64,000 nucleotides of DNA. Source: Chloracidobacterium sp. N (GTDB lineage: Bacteria; Acidobacteriota; Blastocatellia; Chloracidobacteriales; Chloracidobacteriaceae). Both the position numbers and the translations under genes were made by a program. The stretch lies in contig NZ_CP072642.1 in the NCBI RefSeq assembly GCF_018304765.1, positions 2,199,819 to 2,263,818 on the forward strand. The letters are read 5' to 3'. Below, in pieces: positions 1 to 7,725 of this stretch (position 1 is its first letter; every line of letters starts with the position of its first letter). The notes under the pieces are model-generated. The model did no database searches. It saw only the letters and a program-made list of their open reading frames with translations, and was not told where the DNA came from.

Positions 1-417
1 CCGGCGGCGTTCCGGCAGGCGGATGCGCGCCAGGTTGATGCCCCGGTCATCGAAGGTCAGGTTGAGCGCCGGGCGGTCAAGGGTCAGGTGACGCAGGGAA
101 AACGCCTGCCGCCAGAGGCTTTCGACGTTGATTTCCGCCGTCAGGCGGTCAGCAGTGAAAAATGGCTGGGCGTCGCCCGGCAGGAAGCAGGCAATCCGTC
201 CGGCTTCCGCCGAGGTCGAAAACAGATGCACCCGCAGATCGTCGATCTCTGCCCGCACGTCCGTCTGGCGTTCGAGTTCGGCAATGAGTTTGCGCCGTAC
301 GAAGTCGTCCAGCCCGCCCTGAACCACCCAGACGACACCGGCGCTGAGCAGTCCCGTGACGACGAGCGCCAGCGCCAGGAAGGCCATCCGCCAGCGTTGT
401 CCACGTGTCACAGCCAT
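1..417 (-). CDS. AsmA/TamB-like envelope protein, N-terminus (partial)
   Basis: An open frame runs from an ATG at 417 off the left edge (139 codons, no stop), so only the N-terminus is present. It has a short basic start (VTRGQRWR), one strong membrane segment at about residues 10-33, then text typical of the AsmA/TamB/DUF748 superfamily: a leading helix with FVRRKLIAELERQTD, followed by alternating strands ending in LTLDRPALNLTF. Members are inner-membrane-anchored periplasmic bridge proteins thought to move phospholipids or help outer-membrane assembly. Family assignment rests on this N-terminal pattern only; the product is otherwise unknown. Confidence 0.6.
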   Translation of the reverse strand, partial: MAVTRGQRWRMAFLALALVVTGLLSAGVVWVVQGGLDDFVRRKLIAELERQTDVRAEIDDLRVHLFSTSAEAGRIACFLPGDAQPFFTADRLTAEINVESLWRQAFSLRHLTLDRPALNLTFDDRGINLARIRLPERRR

Positions 418-738
418 GTTGCAGTGCTCACACAGGGGAATTTTGGGGGACCCGCACGAACCCGCCGCAGGCAGCTTAGCACGCCGGTTCATCCGCCCGG
501 TTTCCGAAAGATAACGCCAGGGACGGTAAGATAACGCCAGGGACGGTCCTGTTGCCCCTGCCGGACGTATCCCCGGTATTTCCGGTCAGCTACTTTACGC
601 GCGAATCTTATGCGCCAATCTTACGGATGACGTGCGGCGGAGCAGCGGATATAGTCGTGGGCACTTTATCTGTATTCAGTTCACGATCTTTGTCTGACCC
701 TTTTCTCTGGTTATGCCGTATATCGAGGAGAACATCCT
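418..738. other. Intergenic region between divergent genes
   Basis: This 321-bp gap separates the leftward AsmA-like gene from the rightward ECF sigma gene and must hold both promoters. I see a 20-bp tandem duplication (508-547), a pair of near-identical short direct repeats (GCGAATCTTA and GCCAATCTTA, around 600-625), and a weak TTGTCT/TATGCC pair just ahead of the sigma gene. I see no convincing ORF, RNA or strong promoter. Confidence 0.5.
508..547. repeat. Perfect 20-bp tandem duplication
   Basis: The unit AAGATAACGCCAGGGACGGT occurs twice head to tail (508-527 and 528-547) with no mismatch, in the noncoding gap. Identity suggests recent slippage or a duplicated regulatory site. Confidence 0.9.
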
Positions 739-1341
739 GTGTTACCGCCGGATTCCCCACATCGTCATCTGCTTGAGTTGATTCGTCGGATCGCCGCGGG
801 AGACCAGGCTGCCCTGGGAGAGTTTTATGACCTTACATCCCGACAGGTCTTTGGCGTGGCCAGACAGGTTTTACACAACGACAGTGATGCCGAGGAAGTG
901 ACCATGGCCGTCTATCTGGAAGTCTGGCGCCGCGCCAAAGATTATGACATCCAGCGTGGACGCCCCATGACCTGGCTCCTGATGATGGCCCGCAGCCGGG
1001 CCATTGACGCCCTACGAATGCAGCGGCCGGGCCGGCAGCTTCCGATGGAGTCCGTCACCAACGAGAATTATCCTGCCTCCCTGGAATCCCCAGAGAAGGT
1101 GCAGGACGTGGAACAATCCCTCCTTGCAATACAGCGGGGAGACCTGGTGCACAAGGCACTCCAGAACCTCTCGCCTGACCAACGACAAGTCATTGAGCTG
1201 ACATTTTTCCTGGGCCTGACCAATCAGGAAATTGCCGACCGCCTGGCAATTCCACTGGGAACGGTCAAAGGGCGCCTGCGCCTGGCGCTTCAACATCTGC
1301 GGCGCTGGTTGGGTCCGGCGATGAAGAAAGGTTGGTTATGA
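739..1341 (+). CDS. ECF sigma factor, SigK-like
   Basis: A 200-residue extracytoplasmic-function sigma factor that redirects RNA polymerase to a stress regulon. Region 2 is seen in GEFYDLTSRQVFGVARQ and the DAEEVTMAVYLEVWRRA helix, with RPMTWLLMMARSRAIDALR as region 2.4; region 4 has LSPDQRQVIELTFFLGLTNQEIADRLAIPLGTVKGRLR, the usual helix-turn-helix. The start is GTG at 739, chosen because GAGGAG lies eight bases upstream. It overlaps the next gene by four bases (ATGA), so the two are translationally coupled, the usual arrangement for an ECF factor and its anti-sigma. The exact ECF group is my estimate. Confidence 0.9.
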   Translation: MLPPDSPHRHLLELIRRIAAGDQAALGEFYDLTSRQVFGVARQVLHNDSDAEEVTMAVYLEVWRRAKDYDIQRGRPMTWLLMMARSRAIDALRMQRPGRQLPMESVTNENYPASLESPEKVQDVEQSLLAIQRGDLVHKALQNLSPDQRQVIELTFFLGLTNQEIADRLAIPLGTVKGRLRLALQHLRRWLGPAMKKGWL

Positions 1342-1958
1342 CAAACAATAGCTGGTCCGAGGAAGAGCAACCGTGGGAAACGCTTCTGGGTTATCTCCTC
1401 GAAACACTCGACGCAGATGAACGTCGGGCGATTGAAAACCACTTGGTGGACGACCATTGGCTGCGCACCGAAGGGTTGGAAACGATGCGCCAACTGGCCA
1501 CGCAGATTCTTGAAAGCTGTGCCGCCGAGCCGCCGGTGGCGCTCCGTGAGCGGCTGATGTCCGCCATTGGTCAGCCTTCCACCGTACCACCCTCTCCACC
1601 CGAAGCCATTCCCTATTCGACGCTTTCGCGGGCGCGCGATGGCGCGTGGATCCCCTGGCAGCCGGGGTGGATGACCCGGCTGCTTTATCACAACCCGGCC
1701 GAAGACCTCATTGTGGCCTTGGTTCGCGCCGAGCCGGGCGCGTCACTTCCACCACATCGCCACCAAATCGCTGAGGAAGTCTTCGTTCTGGAAGGCGATT
1801 TGACCGTGGGTGAAGAACGCCTTGGACCCGGAGATTACATTCGGTCGGAAGCCGGCACGACCCATACCCGCAACTTCACGACCACCGGCTGCACGATTCT
1901 GGTTCGCCGTTCCCTGAGCGAATGCCAAGCTGAATATCCAGGCAAAGGCGCAGAATAA
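1338..1958 (+). CDS. ChrR-type cupin anti-sigma factor
   Basis: A 206-residue protein coupled to the ECF sigma factor by an ATGA overlap; the ATG at 1338 has GAAAGG about eight bases upstream. Residues 1-75 are helical and should bind the sigma factor; residues 100-195 form a cupin barrel with an intact first motif (H140, H142, E146) and H176 in the second, so a metal should bind. This matches the ChrR cupin family, in which the cupin senses the signal (singlet oxygen or organic peroxides in Rhodobacter). The N-terminal zinc HxxxCxxC motif of ChrR is not visible: HLVDDHWLR has no cysteines. Signal and target genes are unknown. Confidence 0.82.
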   Translation: MTNNSWSEEEQPWETLLGYLLETLDADERRAIENHLVDDHWLRTEGLETMRQLATQILESCAAEPPVALRERLMSAIGQPSTVPPSPPEAIPYSTLSRARDGAWIPWQPGWMTRLLYHNPAEDLIVALVRAEPGASLPPHRHQIAEEVFVLEGDLTVGEERLGPGDYIRSEAGTTHTRNFTTTGCTILVRRSLSECQAEYPGKGAE

Positions 1959-1991
1959 AGCGCATCCGACCGGCATCGGTCGGATGCGCTT
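1958..1991. terminator. Bidirectional hairpin between anti-sigma gene and nuoB
   Basis: A 13-bp perfect stem (GCGCATCCGACCG, 1960-1972, pairing with 1977-1989) with a GCAT loop, extendable to 15 bp by AA/TT at the base. It starts at the last base of the TAA stop of the plus-strand gene and lies between two convergent genes, so it can serve both directions. The T-tract is short. Confidence 0.85.
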
Positions 1992-2017
1992 CAGGGGAAT
2001 ATCTGGCAGGCGTGACC

Positions 2018-2539
2018 CTAAGCGGCGGCGGATTTTTCCGGCTCGATGATTTCGTTCCCGCGCCCAAACAGGAAGCGCGTCGGGTGCTCCCGCATGATCT
2101 TGTCCTGCAGGCGCATCAGCCCGTAGAGCAGGGCTTCCGGGCGCGGCGGACAACCCGGTACATAGACATCCACCGGAATGATCCGGTCCACACCCTGCAG
2201 GGTTGAGTAGGTGTTGAACGGCCCGCCGACATTGGAGCACGACCCCATCGAAATCACCCACTTCGGGTCGGGCATCTGCTCATAGACGCGGCGCACCACC
2301 GGGGCCATTTTGAGCGTAACCGTGCCGGCCACAATGATGAGGTCAGCCTGCCGCGGACTGGGACGGAAGACCCCGGCGCCAAAACGGTCCAGGTCAAAGC
2401 GGGAAGCCCCGGTAGCCATCATTTCAATGGCACAGCAGGCCAAACCAAAAGTCATCGGCCAGAGTGCCGACTTGCGCGCCCAGTTGAAAATGTAATCCAC
2501 CGACGACAACACCAAACCCGGAGCTTCTTCACGCACCAT
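2018..2539 (-). CDS. nuoB: NADH-quinone oxidoreductase subunit B
   Basis: Subunit B of respiratory complex I, which carries the terminal 4Fe-4S cluster N2 that hands electrons to quinone. Family text is clear: [47 protein letters not shown] and [12 protein letters not shown], with the tandem Cys pair, the C of GSCSN and the C of PGCPP as cluster ligands. I place the start at ATG 2539 (173 aa) because AGGTGG sits about eight bases upstream; an in-frame GTG at 2551 would add four residues. It follows nuoA by 78 bases. Other nuo genes are not in the window. Confidence 0.96.
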   Translation of the reverse strand: MVREEAPGLVLSSVDYIFNWARKSALWPMTFGLACCAIEMMATGASRFDLDRFGAGVFRPSPRQADLIIVAGTVTLKMAPVVRRVYEQMPDPKWVISMGSCSNVGGPFNTYSTLQGVDRIIPVDVYVPGCPPRPEALLYGLMRLQDKIMREHPTRFLFGRGNEIIEPEKSAAA

Positions 2540-2617
2540 GGTCTTCACCACCTTTCACAAAGGTCAGAGCAGCCTGTGCCGGAGCAATTTCCAGCGCGCA
2601 GGGCAACCGGGCCACCT

Positions 2618-3034
2618 TTACGCCCAGTCCAGCGCCCCTTTGCGCCAGGCATAGTAGTAGCCAACCACCAGGATGCCGATAAAAATGAACGCTTCGATGA
2701 GTCCGAACAGGGCAAGCTGATCGAAAATCACCGCCCACGGAAACAGGAAAATGGTCTCCACGTCAAAGATGAGAAACAGCATGGCGATGACGTAGTACCG
2801 CACCGAGATGCGTTCCCGCGCGTCGCTGACCGGGTCAACGCCACACTCGTAAGACATCATCTTTTCAGGCGTCATGACCGTCCGGCGGACAAACCGCCCG
2901 ACGGTCAGGGCCCCGACCGGAATCGCCAGCGCAATGGCAAAGAGAATCGCAATCGGTATGTAGCCCATGATGGGGCCGCGTACCGGCATTTCCGTGGCAG
3001 CTTGTTGCAGGAGAAAAAATACCGTGGAAACCAT
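2618..3034 (-). CDS. nuoA: NADH-quinone oxidoreductase subunit A
   Basis: Small membrane subunit of complex I (138 aa from the first ATG). Three membrane helices are visible: YIPIAILFAIALAIPVGAL, the VIAMLFLIFDVETIFLFPWAV segment with the conserved acidic D-E pair, and LIEAFIFIGILVVGYYYAW. The YECGVDP loop between the first two helices is a family signature. The start is uncertain: ATGs at 3034, 2989 and 2968 are all in frame, none with a strong ribosome site, and the last (MGYIPIA) best matches usual NuoA lengths. It precedes nuoB as in complete nuo operons. Confidence 0.93.
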   Translation of the reverse strand: MVSTVFFLLQQAATEMPVRGPIMGYIPIAILFAIALAIPVGALTVGRFVRRTVMTPEKMMSYECGVDPVSDARERISVRYYVIAMLFLIFDVETIFLFPWAVIFDQLALFGLIEAFIFIGILVVGYYYAWRKGALDWA

Positions 3035-3153
3035 AGCGGGCAGACCATGGGCGATACGCGGGCGACTTTCCGTAACCCAACGTACGCTGGAAGGTTGTCA
3101 CCCGGTGATTGTTCCGGGCCTTTGACCGGTTCCGCAGCCGTGAAGCGTGGGCG

Positions 3154-3609
3154 TTACTCGGCCGCTGGCGTCGGAGTGGACTCGCCGGACGCAGGCTCAG
3201 CAGCCGGCGCATTTGTGGCCGCCGCCGGCGCGGCTGCCGCTACGGCTTCCTTGTTGAGCTGCCGGGTGTCCAGTTCGCGGATGCGCGCCGCCTTGCCACG
3301 CAGCTTGCGCAGGTAGTACAGCTTGGCCCGCCGCACACGTCCCCGCCGCACAACCTCAATCTTGTCAATGCTCGGCGAGTGAAGCGGAAAGATACGCTCC
3401 ACCCCGATGCCAAAGCTGATCTTGCGCACGGTGAAGGTCTCCCGGACTCCCCCGTGCTTGCGGGCAATGACAACGCCTTCAAACACCTGAATCCGCTCTT
3501 TCTCACCTTCCTTGATCTTGACGTGGACGCGCACAGTATCGCCGGGAATGAAATCGGGATGCTCCCGCAAATAAGACTGCTCGATGGCCTGTAGTTCCGG
3601 CTTGATCAT
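3154..3609 (-). CDS. rplS: Ribosomal protein L19
   Basis: Large-subunit protein at the 30S/50S interface. The first ~115 residues match L19 throughout ([65 protein letters not shown]). The last ~30 residues are an Ala/Pro-rich tail (151 aa against about 115-120 usual) that is probably disordered. The start has AGAGGA nine bases upstream. It is the last gene of the ffh-rpsP-khpA-rimM-trmD-rplS cluster, 19 bases after trmD. Confidence 0.96.
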   Translation of the reverse strand: MIKPELQAIEQSYLREHPDFIPGDTVRVHVKIKEGEKERIQVFEGVVIARKHGGVRETFTVRKISFGIGVERIFPLHSPSIDKIEVVRRGRVRRAKLYYLRKLRGKAARIRELDTRQLNKEAVAAAAPAAATNAPAAEPASGESTPTPAAE

Positions 3610-3628
3610 GGCTCTCGTTCCTCTCGCA

Positions 3629-4402
3629 CTATGATGATGAATGGCATGTCATGGGCTGACCGGCTGGCGGCGACGGGTGCAACAGCTCTGTCAGCAAGCG
3701 GCGGTCAATCTCATCCAGCCGCGTTTGGTCGGTCAGTAAATCCGGGCGATGGCGCAGCGTTTTGCGCAGGGCGGCCCGCCGCCGCCAGAGTTCGATTTCG
3801 GCATGGTTGCCGGTCAGCAGTTCGGCCGGCACGGCGTGTCCGCGATAGACGGGCGGGCGCGTATAGACCGGATAATCGAGACGTCCGGTCTGGAAGGATT
3901 CCTTCTGGGCTGAGGTCGGGTTGCCCAAAACGTCCGGCAGCAGGCGGATAACGGCATCCATCACAACCATTGCGGCCGGCTCGCCTCCGCTCAAAACGTA
4001 GTCGCCAATGGAAATCTCTTCGGTGGCCACGTGCTCCGCGACCCGTTCATCCACCCCTTCGTAGCGCCCACAAATCAGAACAACCTGGGATTGCCGGCTG
4101 AGGCGCTGCGCCACGGTCTGGTCAAAGCAGCGTCCCTGGGGTGTCAGCAGGACGACCGATGGGTTGGACTGGCGGTGGGTCAGGGCTTCGACTGCCCGAA
4201 AAATCGGCTCCGGCTTGAGCACCATGCCATCTTCGCCGCCATAGGGACGATCATCCACGACCTGGTGGCGATCATAGGTCCAGTCGCGCAGGTTGTGGAT
4301 GCCGATCTCGACCTGGCGGCGCTGGCAGGCGCGCCGGACGATGCCATAGGACAGGAAACCTTCAAAAAACGCCGGAAATATCGTCAGAACATCGAACCGC
4401 AT
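3629..4402 (-). CDS. trmD: tRNA (guanine37-N1)-methyltransferase
   Basis: TrmD uses S-adenosylmethionine to methylate G37 next to the anticodon, preventing +1 frameshifting. The 257-residue product has [25 protein letters not shown] at the start, the [17 protein letters not shown] loop, and the trefoil-knot SAM site ([13 protein letters not shown] and [18 protein letters not shown]). The C-terminal domain carries [26 protein letters not shown], and D of GNHAEI's family equivalent is within the catalytic loop. It lies 78 bases downstream of rimM in the conserved cluster. Confidence 0.97.
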   Translation of the reverse strand: MRFDVLTIFPAFFEGFLSYGIVRRACQRRQVEIGIHNLRDWTYDRHQVVDDRPYGGEDGMVLKPEPIFRAVEALTHRQSNPSVVLLTPQGRCFDQTVAQRLSRQSQVVLICGRYEGVDERVAEHVATEEISIGDYVLSGGEPAAMVVMDAVIRLLPDVLGNPTSAQKESFQTGRLDYPVYTRPPVYRGHAVPAELLTGNHAEIELWRRRAALRKTLRHRPDLLTDQTRLDEIDRRLLTELLHPSPPAGQPMTCHSSS

Positions 4403-4480
4403 GATGTCGCTCGCACTCCCTCCGGCCGTGTGGGTCTGGTCCCCATCAGCCGCCGGCGTTCTCAGCTACCCGGCTGCCCC

Positions 4481-5029
4481 TCAATCCAGCAGCCCTTCCG
4501 GGGGTGAAATCCGAATCCACTTGGCAACCACATCCACGCTGGTGCAGATGGCACGCACAAACGGCACGAGACATTCCTGGCGGCGTCCGTCGGGGTGTAT
4601 CCGTTCCACCACCAGGGCTCCCCCGCCGTAGGGCACCACGTCCACCACCGTCCCGACGACTTCCCCGTTTTCCAGTTCCACCCGGCAGCCGATGAGATCA
4701 TCCTGAAAGAACTCATCGGGCGGCGGGACGACCCGCGCCGAGAGCGGTACACAGACCTGGTGCCCGGCCAGCGGCTCGACGGCGTTGATGTGGTCCAGAC
4801 CGACAAACTTCAGAATGACGTTCCCTTTGTGAAACCAGGCCCGTTCAATCACGGCGGCCCGCGCCGTGCCACGTGGGGGGCGCAGCCACACCGGGATGCC
4901 GGGCGCAAACCGTTCGGGGTAGTCACTCAGCGACGTAGCCACGACTTCCCCCCGCAGTCCACGGGGACGGCGGATGGCCGCAATCGTGATGAGTTCTTCG
5001 CTCTGGTGCGGGTCAGCCAGCCCACTCAT
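4481..5029 (-). CDS. rimM: 16S rRNA processing protein RimM
   Basis: RimM binds S19 and helps mature the 30S head. The 182-residue product has an N-terminal RimM barrel (TIAAIRRPRGLRGEVVATSLSDYPERF and VILKFVGLDHINAVEPLAGHQVCVP) followed by a C-terminal PRC-barrel (DEFFQDDLIGCRVELENGEVVGTVVDV, GGGALVVERIHPDGRRQECLVPFV). Its ATG overlaps the khpA stop by four bases, and trmD follows, the common bacterial order. Confidence 0.95.
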   Translation of the reverse strand: MSGLADPHQSEELITIAAIRRPRGLRGEVVATSLSDYPERFAPGIPVWLRPPRGTARAAVIERAWFHKGNVILKFVGLDHINAVEPLAGHQVCVPLSARVVPPPDEFFQDDLIGCRVELENGEVVGTVVDVVPYGGGALVVERIHPDGRRQECLVPFVRAICTSVDVVAKWIRISPPEGLLD

Positions 5030-5265
5030 TCGACGAACTCCAACACCACCCGGCGGGCGGATGCACTCTCGACCGCAGTCAGCAAGGTACGGATGGCCGT
5101 GATGGTACGCCCTTGGCGGCCGATGACTTTTCCAACGTCCGGCGGCGCCACGGTCAGCTTGACCACCAATGTGTGGCCGTGCATTTCAGCCGAGGCCGAC
5201 ACCGCTTCGGGGGCATCCACGAGGGCGCGTGCCAGATGCTCTACCAAACAAACCACGTCGGCCAC
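5026..5265 (-). CDS. khpA: KH-domain RNA-binding protein KhpA
   Basis: A 79-residue single KH-domain protein (formerly YlqC) that binds RNA and in Gram-positives pairs with KhpB. The KH core is visible in LTVAPPDVGKVIGRQGRTITAIRTLLTAV, with the GKVIGRQG (GxxG) RNA-binding loop at about residues 45-52. It sits between rpsP and rimM, as in many bacteria, and overlaps rimM by four bases. Confidence 0.93.
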   Translation of the reverse strand: MADVVCLVEHLARALVDAPEAVSASAEMHGHTLVVKLTVAPPDVGKVIGRQGRTITAIRTLLTAVESASARRVVLEFVE

Positions 5266-5330
5266 GAGCGTTCCTCACCAGGCAGTCCACCATCCGATGT
5301 TGCCGCCGGCCCGTACTTGGGGGTCCGTAT

Positions 5331-5376
5331 CCGGTAGCGCCGCCGGCGCAGGCCCGGTAGCGCCGCCAGCGCAGGC
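5331..5376. repeat. 23-bp imperfect tandem repeat in the rpsP-khpA gap
   Basis: Two 23-bp units (5331-5353 and 5354-5376), beginning CCGGTAGCGCCGCC and ending GCGCAGGC, differ at one base. They fill most of the 119-base gap between rpsP and khpA and are followed by a short self-complementary run (GCTTCAGGCTGAAGC) inside the end of rpsP. Confidence 0.85.
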
Positions 5377-5384
5377 TGGCAGCT

Positions 5385-5654
5385 TCAGGCTGAAGCCTCC
5401 GGCGTGGCCGTTTCAGCTTCCCGCCGCGCCCGCGCAATCAGGGCCCGGACAGTATCCGAAGGCTGTGCGCCGCACTTGAGCCAGTAGTCCACGCGGTCAA
5501 GCTTGACGACCAGCTTTTCAGGGTTGGTCAGTGGATCGCGATAGCCGAGCACTTCGATGAAGCCGCCATCCCGCTTCGAGCGTTTTTCCGCCACGACGAT
5601 GCGATAAAAGGGCCGCCGATGTGTCCCACGGCGCGTCAAACGTATGGAAAGCAC
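5385..5654 (-). CDS. rpsP: Ribosomal protein S16
   Basis: Small-subunit assembly protein, 89 aa. It reads SIRLTRRGTHRRPFYRIVVAEKRSKRDGGFIEVLGYRDP, the S16 signature, followed by the KLDRVDYWLKCGAQPSDTVRAL helix region. A longer frame begins with ATG at 5699, but I choose the GTG at 5654: GGAGG lies nine bases before it and the family begins at this residue. A short Glu/Thr/Ala-rich tail follows the core. Second gene of the ffh cluster. Confidence 0.95.
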   Translation of the reverse strand: MLSIRLTRRGTHRRPFYRIVVAEKRSKRDGGFIEVLGYRDPLTNPEKLVVKLDRVDYWLKCGAQPSDTVRALIARARREAETATPEASA

Positions 5655-5733
5655 CGCTGATTTCCTCCCACAGGTCTTGAAAAGTTTATTTCCCAACAAC
5701 GCGCGCTGGCCGCCGCAGCCGCCACGTCACACA

Positions 5734-7224
5734 TCACTTCCGCTTCTTTTTCTTTTTCGGGGGCGTATGCTGCTTGCTCCGCTTGCCGCCGCCGAAACCG
5801 CCACCAAAGCCCATGCCGCCGCCGCGTGGACCGGCCGGGAGCATCCCGCCCAACCCGCCGCCCGGTCCGCCCCCAAACAGGCCGCCCAGTCCGCCGAAAA
5901 GCCCACCCCGGGTCATCTGCTGCATCATGCGGCGCATGATGGAAAACTCCTTGAGGAGTTCCTCGACCTGGCGCACCGAGGTGCCACTGCCCTTGGCCAC
6001 GCGCCGCCGCCGGGAGGTGCTGGCCGCCAGCAGGGTGTGGTCTTCCCGCTCCTGCTTCGTCATCGAGTTGATGATGGCTTCTGTTTCCTTGAGTTTCCGC
6101 TGCATCATCTGGGTTTGCTGGGGCGTCATCCGCAGGTTCAGCCCCGGCAACAGTCCATCGGGAAGCATTCCCAGCAGCTTGTCGAGTGAACCGAGCTTCC
6201 CGACCTGGCGCAACTGGGCGCGGTAATCTTCCAGCGTGAAGCGGTTCTCCAGCATCCGCTGCTGAAGGCGCAGGGCCTCGGCCTCATCCACCTCCTGCTG
6301 CACCTTCTCGATGAGCGACAGGACATCGCCCATGCCCAGGATGCGCTGTGCAATGCGGTCCGGATGGAAGGGTTCGAGGGCGTCGTACTTTTCGCCCACC
6401 CCGACGAATTTGATGGGCTGGCCCGTCATGCTCCGAATGGAGAGCGCCGCCCCGCCGCGCGCATCGCCGTCCATTTTCGACAGGATGACGCCGGTCAAGC
6501 CGATGCGTTCGTGAAACTCGGTGGTGCTGCGTACGGCGTCCTGCCCGATCATGGCATCGGCCACGAAAAGCGTCTCGATGGGATGGAGTTCGGCCTTGAG
6601 CTGGGCGAGTTCCACCATCAATTCGTCGTCAATGTGCAGCCGTCCGGCGGTATCCACGAGCAGCGTATCGAAGCCGCGCAGTTGGGCTTCCCGGTGCGCT
6701 GCCCGCGCCAGCTTGAGGGGATCGTTGGTGGTGGGGTCTTCATAGACCGGAATGCCAATGGCCTTGCCGATGACGGACAACTGATCGCGTGCTGCCGGGC
6801 GATACACGTCCACGGAAACCAGCAGCGGATGGCGTTTGCGTTGCTGCGCCAGAAAGCGCGCCAGTTTGCCGGTTGAAGTCGTCTTGCCCGACCCCTGCAG
6901 CCCGACCATCAGGATGACATTCGGCGTCTGGGAAGTGAACGCCAACTCTGACGTATCGCCGCCGCCCAGCAACTCCACCATTTCGTCGAAAACGATCTTG
7001 ACAACCTGCTGCGCCGGCGACAGCGCCTGCCAGACCTCCTGCCCCTGGGCTTTTTCCTTGACGCGCTCGACAAACTGCCTAACCACGCCGTAGTTGACAT
7101 CCGCTTCAAGCAGGGCAATGCGGATGTCGCCCATGGCCGCGTTGATGTGCGCTTCCGTGAGTTTGCTCTCGCCACGCAGCGTCTTGAGCGTTTTTTTCAG
7201 CTTCTCTGAAAGCGCCTCAAACAT
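5734..7224 (-). CDS. ffh: Signal recognition particle GTPase Ffh
   Basis: Protein part of the bacterial SRP, which delivers ribosomes making membrane proteins to FtsY. Of 496 residues the first ~85 are the N-domain four-helix bundle; the G-domain has GLQGSGKTTSTGKL (about 108-121), VDVYRPAARDQL, LVDTAGRLHIDDELM and ILSKMDGDARGG; the methionine-rich M-domain (EDYRAQLRQVGKLGSLDKLLGMLPD onward) binds 4.5S RNA and signal peptides. The tail is unusual: a long Gly-rich segment and a terminal lysine run. GGAGG is seven bases before the ATG. First gene of the six-gene cluster. Confidence 0.97.
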   Translation of the reverse strand: MFEALSEKLKKTLKTLRGESKLTEAHINAAMGDIRIALLEADVNYGVVRQFVERVKEKAQGQEVWQALSPAQQVVKIVFDEMVELLGGGDTSELAFTSQTPNVILMVGLQGSGKTTSTGKLARFLAQQRKRHPLLVSVDVYRPAARDQLSVIGKAIGIPVYEDPTTNDPLKLARAAHREAQLRGFDTLLVDTAGRLHIDDELMVELAQLKAELHPIETLFVADAMIGQDAVRSTTEFHERIGLTGVILSKMDGDARGGAALSIRSMTGQPIKFVGVGEKYDALEPFHPDRIAQRILGMGDVLSLIEKVQQEVDEAEALRLQQRMLENRFTLEDYRAQLRQVGKLGSLDKLLGMLPDGLLPGLNLRMTPQQTQMMQRKLKETEAIINSMTKQEREDHTLLAASTSRRRRVAKGSGTSVRQVEELLKEFSIMRRMMQQMTRGGLFGGLGGLFGGGPGGGLGGMLPAGPRGGGMGFGGGFGGGKRSKQHTPPKKKKKRK

Positions 7225-7725
7225 CGGTCATCCTCCCGCGCCCCATCTTCCCGCGTTGTATGGGGCGGCATCCGGCAGACAGTCGGGGGTCATGCTCCCA
7301 CAAAGGAAAGCGGTGAGCATAGCGACCAGCAGAGTACACGTCAAGCGCGATGCCAACCGTCAGGTGGCGAGTGGTGAGTAGCGAGTGGCGAGCGGTGAGT
7401 AGCGAGTGGCGAGTGGGGGCGAGTAGCGAGTGGTGAGTGGCGAGTGGTGAATGGGGGGAGAATAGCGAATGGTTAGTGGCGATAGCGCGCACGGCGATGC
7501 ATGGCGTGCCGGAGAGCTTTTGCCGCCCCTGGCTTCTCCTGCTTTCCCATTTACCACTCGCCACTCGCTACTCGCTACTCGCTACTCCCCACTCGCCACT
7601 CCCCTCCCAACCGGACTAGGCCATTTCAGCCCCGGCCGCTACACTCGTCTTCCCCCTGGCGATGGACGAACCCATCCCCTCCAGTTGCCGCCTGCATCAG
7701 AAGCCGGGCGGCTTCCGTGACACCC
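7225..7725. other. Intergenic region with heptad repeat arrays
   Basis: This ~500-bp gap lies between divergent ffh and the patatin gene. It is dominated by two oppositely oriented heptanucleotide arrays. Frames crossing it (for instance an extension of the patatin frame back to 7501) translate the repeats into Ser/Thr/His/Arg-rich text and are not genes. Confidence 0.7.
7363..7604. repeat. Inverted pair of heptanucleotide repeat arrays
   Basis: Left arm (about 7363-7454): roughly 13 copies of a 7-bp unit, consensus G(C/T)GAGT(A/G). Right arm (about 7553-7604): roughly seven copies of the complement (ACTCGCC, ACTCGCT, ACTCCCC). The arms are separated by ~100 bp and could pair into a long imperfect hairpin. 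They resemble the short tandemly repeated heptamers (STRR) described in cyanobacteria, but have no even spacers, so they are not a CRISPR. Confidence 0.85.

Noticed and set aside
7363-7604. CRISPR-like array
   Set aside because: The unit is only 7 bp, with no regular unique spacers and no cas genes nearby.
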